This document shows positions 17,531 to 25,701 of a stretch of 57,977 bases of DNA, piece after piece. The position numbers and the translations under genes were made by a program. Positions within the stretch are counted from its first letter, which is position 1, and each line of letters opens with the position of its first letter. Under the pieces are notes generated by a model. It did not search any database and had not been told where the DNA came from. It was given only the letters and a program-made list of their open reading frames with translations. The stretch is from an uncultured Oscillospiraceae bacterium (GTDB lineage Bacteria; Bacillota; Clostridia; Oscillospirales; Acutalibacteraceae), in contig UQUZ01000012.1 of assembly GCA_900544375.1 (NCBI GenBank), forward strand, positions 1 through 57,977. Reading direction: 5' to 3'.

Positions 17531-18883
17531 TCAAGCGGCATTCTGCCTTTTAAAATAAACGATCAGCATCTGTACAAGCACACTGAAGGCCGTTTGCTTC
17601 AGCCCTGCCGGGATCGGGAAGCGGTATAAAAAGCGCAGCAGGCGCGGATCAAGCGCATTACAGGTGCGCAGACGGGCATGCAGGCGTGCACGCGCCTGCT
17701 TTTTGGCCGTGGAAAGGAAGCTGTGATCCGGCAGCACATGCAGGTTGGCGCAGGCCGCCCATTGTGCCGGAATCAGCCCCGCATCTGCTGTGGATTGCGG
17801 CACAAACACCTCGAAGCACGGCATTGTTTGCATGTAGAGCGATTCAAAAAGAGCCTCCATCTGATCCCGCGACCCTTTCGCCGTTACAAAAAATGACACA
17901 CGGGCATGCTTCGCCATCATTTCCCGATCCTCAATCAGCTCGCGCACCTCGATATCGCTGTTGAAATCACAGAGCTGTGTAAAACGGTCGGCCGACATTT
18001 GCTCCCGCAATTTGCGCAGGGATTGCGCGATATAGGTGATACATGCCTCATCCGCCCGCCAAAAAAGCCTGTAAAACTGCGCGATTAGCACATAGGCCGT
18101 TTTATACAGCACCTCGTCCAGATAGGCCTCCCGGTCAACCCCCTGCGTAGGCAGCTTGAGGGCTTCCGCCGCCGCATCATAAATCATCCCGTTGGCAGCC
18201 ATATAATCCCGTAGTAGCGGCAGGCTAATCGTCTGGCTGACGGAAAAACCCTCCGACGCCACCCGGCGGCGATAGCGCAAAAAAGTGTTTGGGCAGCCGC
18301 TGATGCGGGTGCAGCAGTAAGCATAGCGCATATTGAACGCGCCATCCTCCGAGTAGCGCAGCGGCGGAAAAAGCACACCGCTCTCCCGCAGGTGCCGCGT
18401 CAGATATAGCTTATTGCCGACCAGATAATTCCATAGGAGATCATAATCATAGGGATTGATCGTATCCCGCTGCGACAACAGGCCGGCATGCTCCTGCCAG
18501 CTTGTCCCCGTGCGGCTGAAATTTTGAATTTTGCAGATCACCAGCTCCGCCTCGTGCTGCCTGGCGGTTTGGTAAAGCTGCTCCAACGCATCCGGCTCGA
18601 TCAGGTCATCGGAATCCAAAAAGTAGAGATATTCTCCTGCTGCCTCCTGAATCCCCCGATTGCGCGCGGCGGCAACCCCAGCGTTTTCTTGACGAATCGC
18701 CCGGATAAAGGGGTATTTTTCGCTATATTCCCGCAGGATCTCCGGCGTGCTGTCGGCGGAGCCGTCATCCACCACAAGCACCTCAATCTCCCGCAGTGTT
18801 TGAACTGCCAAGCAGTCGAGGGTTTCTCCCAAATATTGCTGCGCATTATAGGCAGGAATCACAACGGATACTTTTGGCGTCAA
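17531..18883 (-). CDS. Glycosyltransferase family 2, teichoic acid operon
   Basis: A 450-residue inverting sugar transferase at the cytoplasmic face of the membrane. The GT-A domain occupies the first 220 residues: VSVVIPAYNAQQYL, LVVDDGSADST and the metal-binding LDSDDLIEPD. The remainder is a helical C-terminal region typical of polymer-decorating enzymes. Start is the TTG at 18883 (GAGAGGA upstream). Acceptor and donor cannot be told from sequence. It lies between the glycerophosphotransferase gene and tarJ, with a 124-bp gap before the latter, and probably adds side-chain sugars to the polymer. Confidence 0.85.
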   Translation of the reverse strand: MTPKVSVVIPAYNAQQYLGETLDCLAVQTLREIEVLVVDDGSADSTPEILREYSEKYPFIRAIRQENAGVAAARNRGIQEAAGEYLYFLDSDDLIEPDALEQLYQTARQHEAELVICKIQNFSRTGTSWQEHAGLLSQRDTINPYDYDLLWNYLVGNKLYLTRHLRESGVLFPPLRYSEDGAFNMRYAYCCTRISGCPNTFLRYRRRVASEGFSVSQTISLPLLRDYMAANGMIYDAAAEALKLPTQGVDREAYLDEVLYKTAYVLIAQFYRLFWRADEACITYIAQSLRKLREQMSADRFTQLCDFNSDIEVRELIEDREMMAKHARVSFFVTAKGSRDQMEALFESLYMQTMPCFEVFVPQSTADAGLIPAQWAACANLHVLPDHSFLSTAKKQARARLHARLRTCNALDPRLLRFLYRFPIPAGLKQTAFSVLVQMLIVYFKRQNAA

Positions 18884-19008
18884 GCTGCCATCCTCTCCTT
18901 TCCATCCTCAGACAAAAGCGTCAAGCCCGCGTATAACAGGAAGGGGCGCTGCAAAATGTAGCCATGCACATTTTCGCAATACGCCCTTTCTATATCAAAA
19001 TTGTTGTG

Positions 19009-20034
19009 TTATTTCTCCCATTTCAAAACCGTTTTTCCGAAATTACGATTAAAATCCAAATTAAAGGCGTTGTGGATATCTGAAATCTCACGAACGTCTA
19101 CCTGTGCGCCCACCAGGTTTTCAAAATAATGACCAAGCTCCTCATAGCGGTCGAGCAGCTCAACCGTCTGCAAAAAGTCCTTGCGGCCGCTGCGGCTGCT
19201 GCCAAACATGCGCAGCCCCTTTTCAAGCATCATGCGGGTGTTAATCTCCACAAAATTTTCGGAGACGCCCATGATTGCAATTGTGCCCTCTGGATTGATA
19301 TGGTCAATGATTTGATTGATTGCGCTGCGGGAGCCGGAGCCCCCAACACATTCAAACGCATGATCGACCATAACGCTATCTTCCAGCTTGTCTACCAAAA
19401 AGGTTTCCTGAGCAAACGTGAAATAGGCGAGCTTTTCCGCCACCGTACCGAACACATACAGCTCCGTTTCCGGGTAGAGATAGTGCAGCAGAAGCGCTGT
19501 AAAAAAGCCGAGATTGCCATCGCCCCAAACGCCAATGCGATCTCGCCGCGCATGCGCAATAGAATCAAAGCGGGAAATCGTATGGCGACTAACGCTGATG
19601 AGCTCCGTAAAAGAGGCCACCTGGAGCGGCACGCTTTTCGGCGCCGGCACCAGCCGATCAGGCTTAAGCATCACATAATCCTGCAAAAAACCATCGTATC
19701 CGCTGGAGCGGAAAAAACTAGAGCGCAGATAATTCTCTGCAATGATATCATCCGTCTGTGTGGGGGAATTGGGGATCGGAATCACCCGATCGCCCACCTG
19801 AAAGGCGCCGGTTGGGTCATAGATGACTTCGGCAACACATTCATGGATGAGCGCCATCGGCAGCTTCGCCTTCAAGGCGGCCTCTGAACGCATCCCCTGA
19901 TAATAGCGCTGGTCGGCATGGCAGATAGAGAGATAAAGCGGCCGAATCAAGACCTGGCTGCCAGACAGATGCATCTCCTGATAGGTCACATCAATCATGC
20001 GGGGCGCAATGAGCTGATAAACCGCGTTAATCAT
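19009..20034 (-). CDS. tarJ: Ribulose-5-phosphate reductase TarJ
   Basis: It reduces ribulose 5-phosphate to ribitol 5-phosphate with NADPH, feeding TarI. About 341 residues of the zinc-dependent medium-chain dehydrogenase family. The start MINAVYQLIAPR matches TarJ of Bacillus and Staphylococcus, as do LSICHADQRYYQG (zinc cysteine) and ENYLRSSFFRSSGYDGF. The Rossmann segment is GVWGDGNLGFF. ATG at 20043 is also in frame but sits too close to its AGGAGG; the start at 20034 overlaps tarI's end. Overlap with tarI indicates co-translation. Confidence 0.93.
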   Translation of the reverse strand: MINAVYQLIAPRMIDVTYQEMHLSGSQVLIRPLYLSICHADQRYYQGMRSEAALKAKLPMALIHECVAEVIYDPTGAFQVGDRVIPIPNSPTQTDDIIAENYLRSSFFRSSGYDGFLQDYVMLKPDRLVPAPKSVPLQVASFTELISVSRHTISRFDSIAHARRDRIGVWGDGNLGFFTALLLHYLYPETELYVFGTVAEKLAYFTFAQETFLVDKLEDSVMVDHAFECVGGSGSRSAINQIIDHINPEGTIAIMGVSENFVEINTRMMLEKGLRMFGSSRSGRKDFLQTVELLDRYEELGHYFENLVGAQVDVREISDIHNAFNLDFNRNFGKTVLKWEK

Positions 20035-20743
20035 CGGCTGCATCCCCTCCTAGCAGCGTTTGAGCCACTTTTAGGTCGTATGGATAGGTAATCTTAATGT
20101 TGAAAACCTCGCCTTCTACCAGATAAACCGGCTCTCCCTTCATGACAAAGATTTTACAGGCGTCCGTCAAGCTATCCTTCTCCGCCGGTGTGAGGCTTTC
20201 ATAGATCTCTTTGAGCTTTTTGGCGCGGAAGGACTGCGGCGTTTGCCCCTGATACATCTGGGAGCGGGGCGGAATGTTGGAGATTTCTGAACCGTTTTGG
20301 CTCTCTACAATCGTATCTGTGGCTGGAATGACCGTATCACACGCGCCGTATTGCCGGGCGGCGGCAATATTTTCAGAGATGATCCGGTGGGTTACAAAGG
20401 GGCGCACCGCGTCATGCGTAACAATCACCGTTTCCTCATCCATACCATAGTTGGATTCAATATGGCAGAGCGCGCGATAAACCGTATCATTTCGGGAGGA
20501 GCCACCCTCGATTACTTCTACGCGGTCTGTTTTCCCTAGGCTTTTCACAACCATATTCCGCGTATGTGCAACCCAGGCTTTGGGGCATAGAACCAGCACT
20601 TTTTCAAACGCGGCGTTCACAAAAAACTTTTCGATGGTGTGAACGATAATCGGCTTACTCCCAAGCGGCAAATACTGCTTTGGTGTCTGCGTATTTCCCA
20701 TCCGGCTGCCCACGCCGCCGGCAAGCACCACTGCAAAAACCAT
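20027..20743 (-). CDS. tarI: D-ribitol-5-phosphate cytidylyltransferase TarI
   Basis: It makes CDP-ribitol from CTP and ribitol 5-phosphate, the activated unit for poly(ribitol phosphate) wall teichoic acid. About 238 residues, IspD/TarI family. The nucleotide motif VVLAGGVGSRMGNTQTPKQYL opens the protein; THDAVRPFV and ATDTIVES follow in the core. The ATG at 20743 fits TarI homologues; the frame extends upstream. Overlap with tarJ gives the usual tarIJ pair and sets this locus apart from pure glycerol-phosphate systems. Confidence 0.93.
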   Translation of the reverse strand: MVFAVVLAGGVGSRMGNTQTPKQYLPLGSKPIIVHTIEKFFVNAAFEKVLVLCPKAWVAHTRNMVVKSLGKTDRVEVIEGGSSRNDTVYRALCHIESNYGMDEETVIVTHDAVRPFVTHRIISENIAAARQYGACDTVIPATDTIVESQNGSEISNIPPRSQMYQGQTPQSFRAKKLKEIYESLTPAEKDSLTDACKIFVMKGEPVYLVEGEVFNIKITYPYDLKVAQTLLGGDAADD

Positions 20744-20827
20744 TTGATTCACGATCCTTTCTTTCCGGAAGGCCGGCTCCGACAAAGCCGCCCGCTGAAA
20801 ATCAGACAGTTGGCATCCTTGATTCCT

Positions 20828-21571
20828 TTATTTTTTCTTGGTCATTTCATCATAAATCGCACAGACCTCCTCTGTGGTTCCCTGCGCGATGATCTGGCCC
20901 TTTTGCAGGAGGATGGCACGATTGCAGATGCGGCGCACCTGGTCCGTATTATGCGATACGAAAACAACCGTTGTCCCCTTGTCAAACATATTCATAATCT
21001 TTGCTTCGCTCTTCTGGCGGAACCGGGCATCGCCCACAGAGAGCACCTCGTCGAGGATCAAAACCTCCGGATCAACCACAGTGGCTACCGCGAACCCAAG
21101 GCGCGCGCGCATCCCGGAAGAATAGTTTTTCATTGGCACATCAATAAATTCCTGAAGCTCAGAGAATTCCAAAATTTCGTCGTATTTTGTTTCCATAAAC
21201 TTCCGAGAAAAGCCCATCGTCGCGCCGTATAAAAAGATATTTTCCTTCCCCGTGTAGTTCATATCAAAGCCCGCGCCCAGCTCCAAAAGCGGCGCAATCG
21301 TGCCATGGACGGTCACTGAGCCCTTCGTGGGTTTCATCACGCCGGAGAGCACCTTCAGCAGCGTGCTCTTTCCCGCGCCGTTAAACCCCAGTACGCCGAG
21401 CCGCTCGCCCTTCTGGAGAGAGAAAGAAATATCACGCAGCGCCCAAAATTCTGTAAAATGCAGCTTACGGGTCAGAAATTTAATCACGTATTCCTTGAGA
21501 TTGTCTATTTTTTCCTTATTCAGGTTGAACATCATGCTGATATTGTCAACTTCAATAACTGGATTCCCCAC
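20828..21571 (-). CDS. tagH: Teichoic acid export ABC transporter, ATP-binding protein TagH
   Basis: The ATPase that powers export of lipid-linked teichoic acid across the cytoplasmic membrane. 247 residues. Walker A GFNGAGKST, signature YSSGMRARLGFA and Walker B VLILDEVLSVGD are intact, and the N-terminal MMFNLN-KEKI segment before Walker A is typical of the O-antigen/teichoic acid exporters. It ends without the long C-terminal extension present in Bacillus TagH. The start is the GTG at 21571 with AGGAGG upstream, 12 bp after the permease gene. Confidence 0.92.
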   Translation of the reverse strand: MGNPVIEVDNISMMFNLNKEKIDNLKEYVIKFLTRKLHFTEFWALRDISFSLQKGERLGVLGFNGAGKSTLLKVLSGVMKPTKGSVTVHGTIAPLLELGAGFDMNYTGKENIFLYGATMGFSRKFMETKYDEILEFSELQEFIDVPMKNYSSGMRARLGFAVATVVDPEVLILDEVLSVGDARFRQKSEAKIMNMFDKGTTVVFVSHNTDQVRRICNRAILLQKGQIIAQGTTEEVCAIYDEMTKKK

Positions 21572-21583
21572 GTTTTCCGCCTC

Positions 21584-22447
21584 CTAAATATGCAAAATGA
21601 ATTTATCCTGATTCTTATAAAATACATAAAAGCCAATCAGGAGCGAAACGAGAGCGAAGCCGAGGGAATAATAAAGCCAGTTCATATTCCACATCTCGCC
21701 GAACAGAACGCAGGAGCGAAACATGGAAACCAGAGAATACAGTGGATTGGCCATCAGGGCATATTTCATCCACGTTTGCAGATGAAGCTGATCAACCTGA
21801 TAGAAAATCGGCGTTAAATAAAACAAAAGCATGCAGAACACATCATAGAGATATTCCACATCCCGGAAGAACACGTGCATCGTAGCGAGAATCATTCCTA
21901 CGCCCATGCACAGGATCAGCAAAATCAAAATCGGCACAATAGCGAGAAACACATAAGGGGTCAGATGCATTTTCGTGTCGGTAAAAATCATAAAATATCC
22001 CATTACAACCGCTAGTACCGTAAGGGAGATCAAAAAGGTGACAAAGGTGGAAATAATATTAGAAAGCGGATAAATATATTTCGGCACATACACCTTTTTA
22101 ATAATAGCAGCATTGCCCAAAATGGAACGCATTGATTTTTTGGTCGCCTGCGTATAAAACTCATAGATCAAGCGGCCACAAAGCAGATAAGTGGGATAAT
22201 TCAAAATTTTGGTCTCGTCATGGCCGAAAATTTGGCCAAACACGAGGCTGAGCACGATCATCGTGAGCAGCGGCTGCAAAAACGTCCAAAACAGGCCCAA
22301 CACAGAGTTCCGATATTGGAGCTTAATATTTTTGTTGACCAGTTCCCTGAGCAAAAAACGATATTTCCAAAAATTTTTAACATACTGTTTACGCGGGGGC
22401 CGACCTGGATTGCCCGCCGCTGGGGATGCCGGTGTGACTGCCGTCAT
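21584..22447 (-). CDS. tagG: Teichoic acid export ABC transporter, permease TagG
   Basis: The membrane partner of TagH, six transmembrane helices, 287 residues, ABC-2 type. Typical marks are LLRELVNKNIKLQYRNSVLG at the cytoplasmic entrance and FWTFLQPLLTMIVL for the first membrane helix. The gene starts inside the stop of the upstream glycosyltransferase (ATGA overlap at 22444-22447) and is followed at once by tagH. Together they move the finished polymer to the outer face for attachment to peptidoglycan; the ligase (LCP protein) is not in this window. Confidence 0.92.
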   Translation of the reverse strand: MTAVTPASPAAGNPGRPPRKQYVKNFWKYRFLLRELVNKNIKLQYRNSVLGLFWTFLQPLLTMIVLSLVFGQIFGHDETKILNYPTYLLCGRLIYEFYTQATKKSMRSILGNAAIIKKVYVPKYIYPLSNIISTFVTFLISLTVLAVVMGYFMIFTDTKMHLTPYVFLAIVPILILLILCMGVGMILATMHVFFRDVEYLYDVFCMLLFYLTPIFYQVDQLHLQTWMKYALMANPLYSLVSMFRSCVLFGEMWNMNWLYYSLGFALVSLLIGFYVFYKNQDKFILHI

Positions 22448-23265
22448 TCATGAACGCCTCGCTTCTTCTCATGATAGGCCTCTCTACGGCCGAGCCATTT
22501 GGTAAAATAAGAAAGCATTGAATGGACATGGATCAAAAACAGCTTTGTGTTATGCGCGCTGCCCCGCTCCCACGCATGGTATACAGTAGCGAGGGGATAA
22601 CAGACAGCCTTCGCATATTTGCGAATGGTGCGCGTTAAATCCGCATCCTCAAAATACATAAAATAGCGCGGATCAAACCCGCCGATTTGCTGAAACAGAG
22701 AAGTCCGCAGCAACATAAAGCATCCGGATGCGTTTTCAATTTCAAAGGGATGGTCCGTCCCCTCATCGAGCATTGCGTATTCGCGTAGAATTGGGTTTTC
22801 TGGATCATCCCGCTGAAATCGGCTGGCGATGAGATAGCGCAGGGAAGGGTTGCGCCTACCCAAAATCTGCTCCCGCCCATCCGGGAAGCAGATGCGGGGC
22901 GAAAGCAACCCGATTTCCTCATGCTCCTCCATATAATGCACCATTTCGGTCAGCACATCGTCTTTTAAAAAAATATCCGGATTGATGATCGCGTGATATT
23001 TGGAATGCAGCTTGGGAAGAACCAAATTGTGACCACCGCCAAAACCGTGGTTTTGCCCTTCTTCTATGATCTCCAAATTGGGAAACCGCTCGGCGGGAAA
23101 ATGCTGGCGCAGCAGCGCAACCGTATCATCCGTGGAACCATTGTCCACAATAAAAAGGCGGCTTGTTACCCCCTTTGTGCACTGGAAAAAAGTTTCCACC
23201 GCTTTCCGGACGCATTTTCGATTATTATGCGTTACAATACAGCCAGACACTGTATATTCTTCCAT
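22444..23265 (-). CDS. Glycosyltransferase family 2, rhamnosyltransferase-like
   Basis: A 273-residue cytoplasmic GT2 enzyme. GCIVTHNNRKCV, IVDNGSTDDT, NHGFGGGHN and INPDIFLKDD define the donor site, and SPRICFPDG and MYFEDADLTRTI follow as in dTDP-rhamnose-type transferases. The exact sugar is not readable. It overlaps tagG by four bases, so it is an integral part of the teichoic acid operon and may make the linkage unit or decorate the polymer. The ribosome binding site (AAAGGA) is 13 bases away and poor. Confidence 0.85.
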   Translation of the reverse strand: MEEYTVSGCIVTHNNRKCVRKAVETFFQCTKGVTSRLFIVDNGSTDDTVALLRQHFPAERFPNLEIIEEGQNHGFGGGHNLVLPKLHSKYHAIINPDIFLKDDVLTEMVHYMEEHEEIGLLSPRICFPDGREQILGRRNPSLRYLIASRFQRDDPENPILREYAMLDEGTDHPFEIENASGCFMLLRTSLFQQIGGFDPRYFMYFEDADLTRTIRKYAKAVCYPLATVYHAWERGSAHNTKLFLIHVHSMLSYFTKWLGRREAYHEKKRGVHE

Positions 23266-23347
23266 ATGTTGTGATCGTTCCTTTCACGCGGACAAACGGA
23301 TCGTTTTCCCCTCCATGCAAACAAACGAAAAACGATCTAAGCCCGTT

Positions 23348-24079
23348 TCAGTTTTCCAGCTTGTTCTCGCCGTGGCGTGAAAGCAGATAAAAACGCCGCA
23401 GCAACTGGTTGACCAGCGACAAACGCCAGCGCAACTTCGTGGAAACCGAAGTTTTACCACCGGATACATTTCCGCCATGGCGGCGGTAAAAGAGCAACGG
23501 CTCTTCTAAAAAAACAACGCGGCCCAACCTGGTTGCAATCAGACCGATCCATTGATCGTGCATAGGGATGCCCTCCGGGAGCGGTAGAATCGCCCCGCAA
23601 AGCTCTCTGCGAAAAGCCATACAGCAGCCCATAAAGGAATTGCGAATCAAATTGGCCCCAAAACCGGGCTTTGATCCGTGAACAGCAAAAAAGGAGGGCT
23701 CCAAAGGATGCATGTCCGCATCCGTGACACAAGCGTCATGCAACACAAGCAAAGCGCCTGCCTCCAACGCAGCCTTCACCTTGTTGGCTTTGCCCGGCAT
23801 CCAAACATCATCCTGATCGCTGAGAAAAATGGCGTCTCCCCCGCACAGGGAGATCGCATGCCCAAAATTGGAAATCAACCCGCGGCCCGGCCCCTGCACA
23901 TAATGCACGCGCTGGTCTTGTTCGGCAAAGCGGCGGACAATCTCCTCCGTTTTGCCGCCGGGACAATCGTCTGATACGATTATTTCGTCCTCTGGCTCAA
24001 GCTGAGACAAAATGGAGGACAGCTGCGCATCGAGATAAGCTTCTCCGTGATACACTGCCATCGCAACTGATATACGCAT
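23348..24079 (-). CDS. Glycosyltransferase family 2, first gene of the teichoic acid operon
   Basis: A 243-residue GT2 enzyme. VAMAVYHGEAYL, VSDDCPGGKT, FLSDQDDVWMPGK and HDQWIGLIA are the family marks, the last close to the catalytic-base region of alpha-rhamnosyl-type transferases. The ATG at 24079 has AAAGGA at nine bases. It is the first gene after the promoter and leader hairpin, 82 bp before the next glycosyltransferase. Donor and acceptor unknown. Confidence 0.86.
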   Translation of the reverse strand: MRISVAMAVYHGEAYLDAQLSSILSQLEPEDEIIVSDDCPGGKTEEIVRRFAEQDQRVHYVQGPGRGLISNFGHAISLCGGDAIFLSDQDDVWMPGKANKVKAALEAGALLVLHDACVTDADMHPLEPSFFAVHGSKPGFGANLIRNSFMGCCMAFRRELCGAILPLPEGIPMHDQWIGLIATRLGRVVFLEEPLLFYRRHGGNVSGGKTSVSTKLRWRLSLVNQLLRRFYLLSRHGENKLEN

Positions 24080-24160
24080 GAACTATCATCCTTTTCTGCG
24101 CGGCGGAAGCCTTCCGCGCCCAACCCGCCCGACAGAAACAGCCGTATTTCAAAAGGAAAA

Positions 24161-24206
24161 ACCACTGTGTTGCGGAAACCGGCGCCTCCGTCAGATGACA
24201 CAGTGG
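24161..24206 (-). promoter_or_regulatory. Terminator-like leader hairpin (possible attenuator) of the teichoic acid operon
   Basis: Minus strand: CCACTGTGT and ACACAGTGG pair around a loop of about 27 bases that can itself fold, followed by TTTTTCCTTTT. The element begins roughly 30 bases after the predicted transcription start and lies 80 bases before the first start codon. A leader terminator of this kind implies read-through control. Confidence 0.55.
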
Positions 24207-24242
24207 CGCACACGCGGCCCACTCCGGACAGATTTACGCCTT

Positions 24243-24271
24243 ATTATAATATTTTTATCCTGATTTTACAA
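24243..24271 (-). promoter_or_regulatory. Sigma-A-type promoter of the teichoic acid operon
   Basis: Minus strand: TTGTAA (24266-24271), exactly 17 bases, TATAAT (24243-24248). It reads into the leader hairpin and the eight-gene cluster. Confidence 0.75.
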
Positions 24272-24392
24272 GTATTTTATCCTGATAAAGCAGATCGGGC
24301 GAAAAATCCGTACAATTAAGCCAAAAGGCATGCAAATCTGACCGCCTTTTCGCTCCCTTTTACAAGGTTTTTCTAACAGAACCGGTAGCAGC
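24272..24392. other. Intergenic stretch with no feature seen
   Basis: Between the teichoic acid promoter and the terminator of the ftsEX operon I see no ORF, repeat or further signal. Together with the features beside it this fills the 400-base gap between 24079 and 24482. Confidence 0.5.
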
Positions 24393-24434
24393 CAAAAAAG
24401 GCGTGCTGCAAGCAGTGAGCTTTTGCAGCACGCT
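24393..24434 (-). terminator. Terminator of the ftsEX operon
   Basis: Minus strand: GCGTGCTGCAA/TTGCAGCACGC stem (24401-24411 and 24423-24433) then CTTTTTT. It follows the S41 gene by about 50 bases. Confidence 0.8.
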
Positions 24435-24481
24435 TCCAATTTTTAACGGCTGATTCGAATTTCCACAATCCGCCTATGCCA

Positions 24482-25684
24482 TCAAACGCCACTGAGCATT
24501 TCAAGCGCCTTTTGCAGCTGCGTATCCTGATCGTGCGGCAAAATTTCCAACTGCTCCAGCTGCTCTTGCGTCAGCGCTACCTCCACATCAGGCGCCACGC
24601 CGACGCCGTCGAAGCTCTCGCTCTTATAGGGCAGGATCGAAGCGGTAGTCAGCACAATCGCTCCCCCATCGGAGAGGTTGAATACCTGCTGCCGCTTTCC
24701 ATTGCCTTTGGTGATTTCCCCAATCAGCTGAGCCTTATCAAAATCCCTCAAATCGCAGGCAAAAAGCTCAGCTGGGCCTTGGGTGTTCCGATTGACCAGC
24801 ACGCAAATCTGCCCTGCATAATCCTTTGCATCGGAGGTAAAGGTCTCCACTGTGTCGCCCTTTTTATTGACAGCTAGGGCAATGGCCTTGTTGCCTTCTG
24901 TGGCCAGAGGCACAAACAGGTCAATCACCTTGGCGGCATATTCCATCATGCCTTCAGAGGTATTGCGCACATCAACGACGATGCTCTTGATATTCTCCTT
25001 TGCCAAAGCATCCAGCGCCTCCTGGCACTGCGTTGCCGTATTTTCATAAAAGCTGGTGATGCGGATATAGCCTGTTGTGCCGATGATCTCATGGTAGACA
25101 GATTTCACACTGTATCCGCGCATCACATTGACTGTTTTTTTCTCACCGCCGCGCTGATAGGTGATATCAATGCTGGTGAGCTTATCGCCCTCCAGGTTTT
25201 TGACCATTGTGTCATAATTATCCTTCGTAACCTCCGTATCGCCGATGGCGATGATCTGGTCGCCCTTTCGGAGGCCCGCATTTTGAGCAGGCGAACCTGC
25301 GTTAACTTCTGCTACGGAGATGAATCCCGTATCCGGATTGAGCGCGGCGCTGATACCGATGCCGGACATCTTGCCGTGGATCCGGTTATAATAGGTAACA
25401 TATTCATTCGCCGTCATGTAATAGCTGTAGTCATCCCCTAATCCCTGTATATACCCGCCGGAAAGTTTGGCATTGAGCAGCTGGTCGTCAATTTTGCCGA
25501 AATAATTCTTCCGCACAATATCATCCAGCTCGGAAAGCCCGGAATACATCTCCTCCCGCTTGGGAAGATCCTCAATCAGATTATCATAGGTGTGCATTGC
25601 GATCTCCATTGTAATTGCAATGGAAGCGGTGATAGCCACAACAATGAGCGCAATGGTCACGCCGAGTGGTACTTTCTTATTCAT
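24482..25684 (-). CDS. S41-family (CtpA-like) protein lacking the catalytic Ser and Lys
   Basis: A 400-residue membrane-anchored protein: one N-terminal helix (about residues 6-28), a helical linker, a PDZ domain (roughly 95-180, GISAALNPDTG and GLRKGDQIIAIGD) and the tail-specific protease fold. Active S41 enzymes read GSASASE and GxxTxGKG at the Ser-Lys dyad. Here the gapless equivalents are NTQGPAELFA and GEITKGNGKRQQ, so Ser becomes Gly and Lys becomes Asn. The fold looks intact, so this is probably a pseudoprotease that binds peptides or partner proteins. It ends the ftsE-ftsX-hydrolase operon, where Bacillus keeps active CtpB next to ftsEX. Confidence 0.88.
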   Translation of the reverse strand: MNKKVPLGVTIALIVVAITASIAITMEIAMHTYDNLIEDLPKREEMYSGLSELDDIVRKNYFGKIDDQLLNAKLSGGYIQGLGDDYSYYMTANEYVTYYNRIHGKMSGIGISAALNPDTGFISVAEVNAGSPAQNAGLRKGDQIIAIGDTEVTKDNYDTMVKNLEGDKLTSIDITYQRGGEKKTVNVMRGYSVKSVYHEIIGTTGYIRITSFYENTATQCQEALDALAKENIKSIVVDVRNTSEGMMEYAAKVIDLFVPLATEGNKAIALAVNKKGDTVETFTSDAKDYAGQICVLVNRNTQGPAELFACDLRDFDKAQLIGEITKGNGKRQQVFNLSDGGAIVLTTASILPYKSESFDGVGVAPDVEVALTQEQLEQLEILPHDQDTQLQKALEMLSGV

Positions 25685-25701
25685 AGGCTACCTCTCTTTT
25701 G

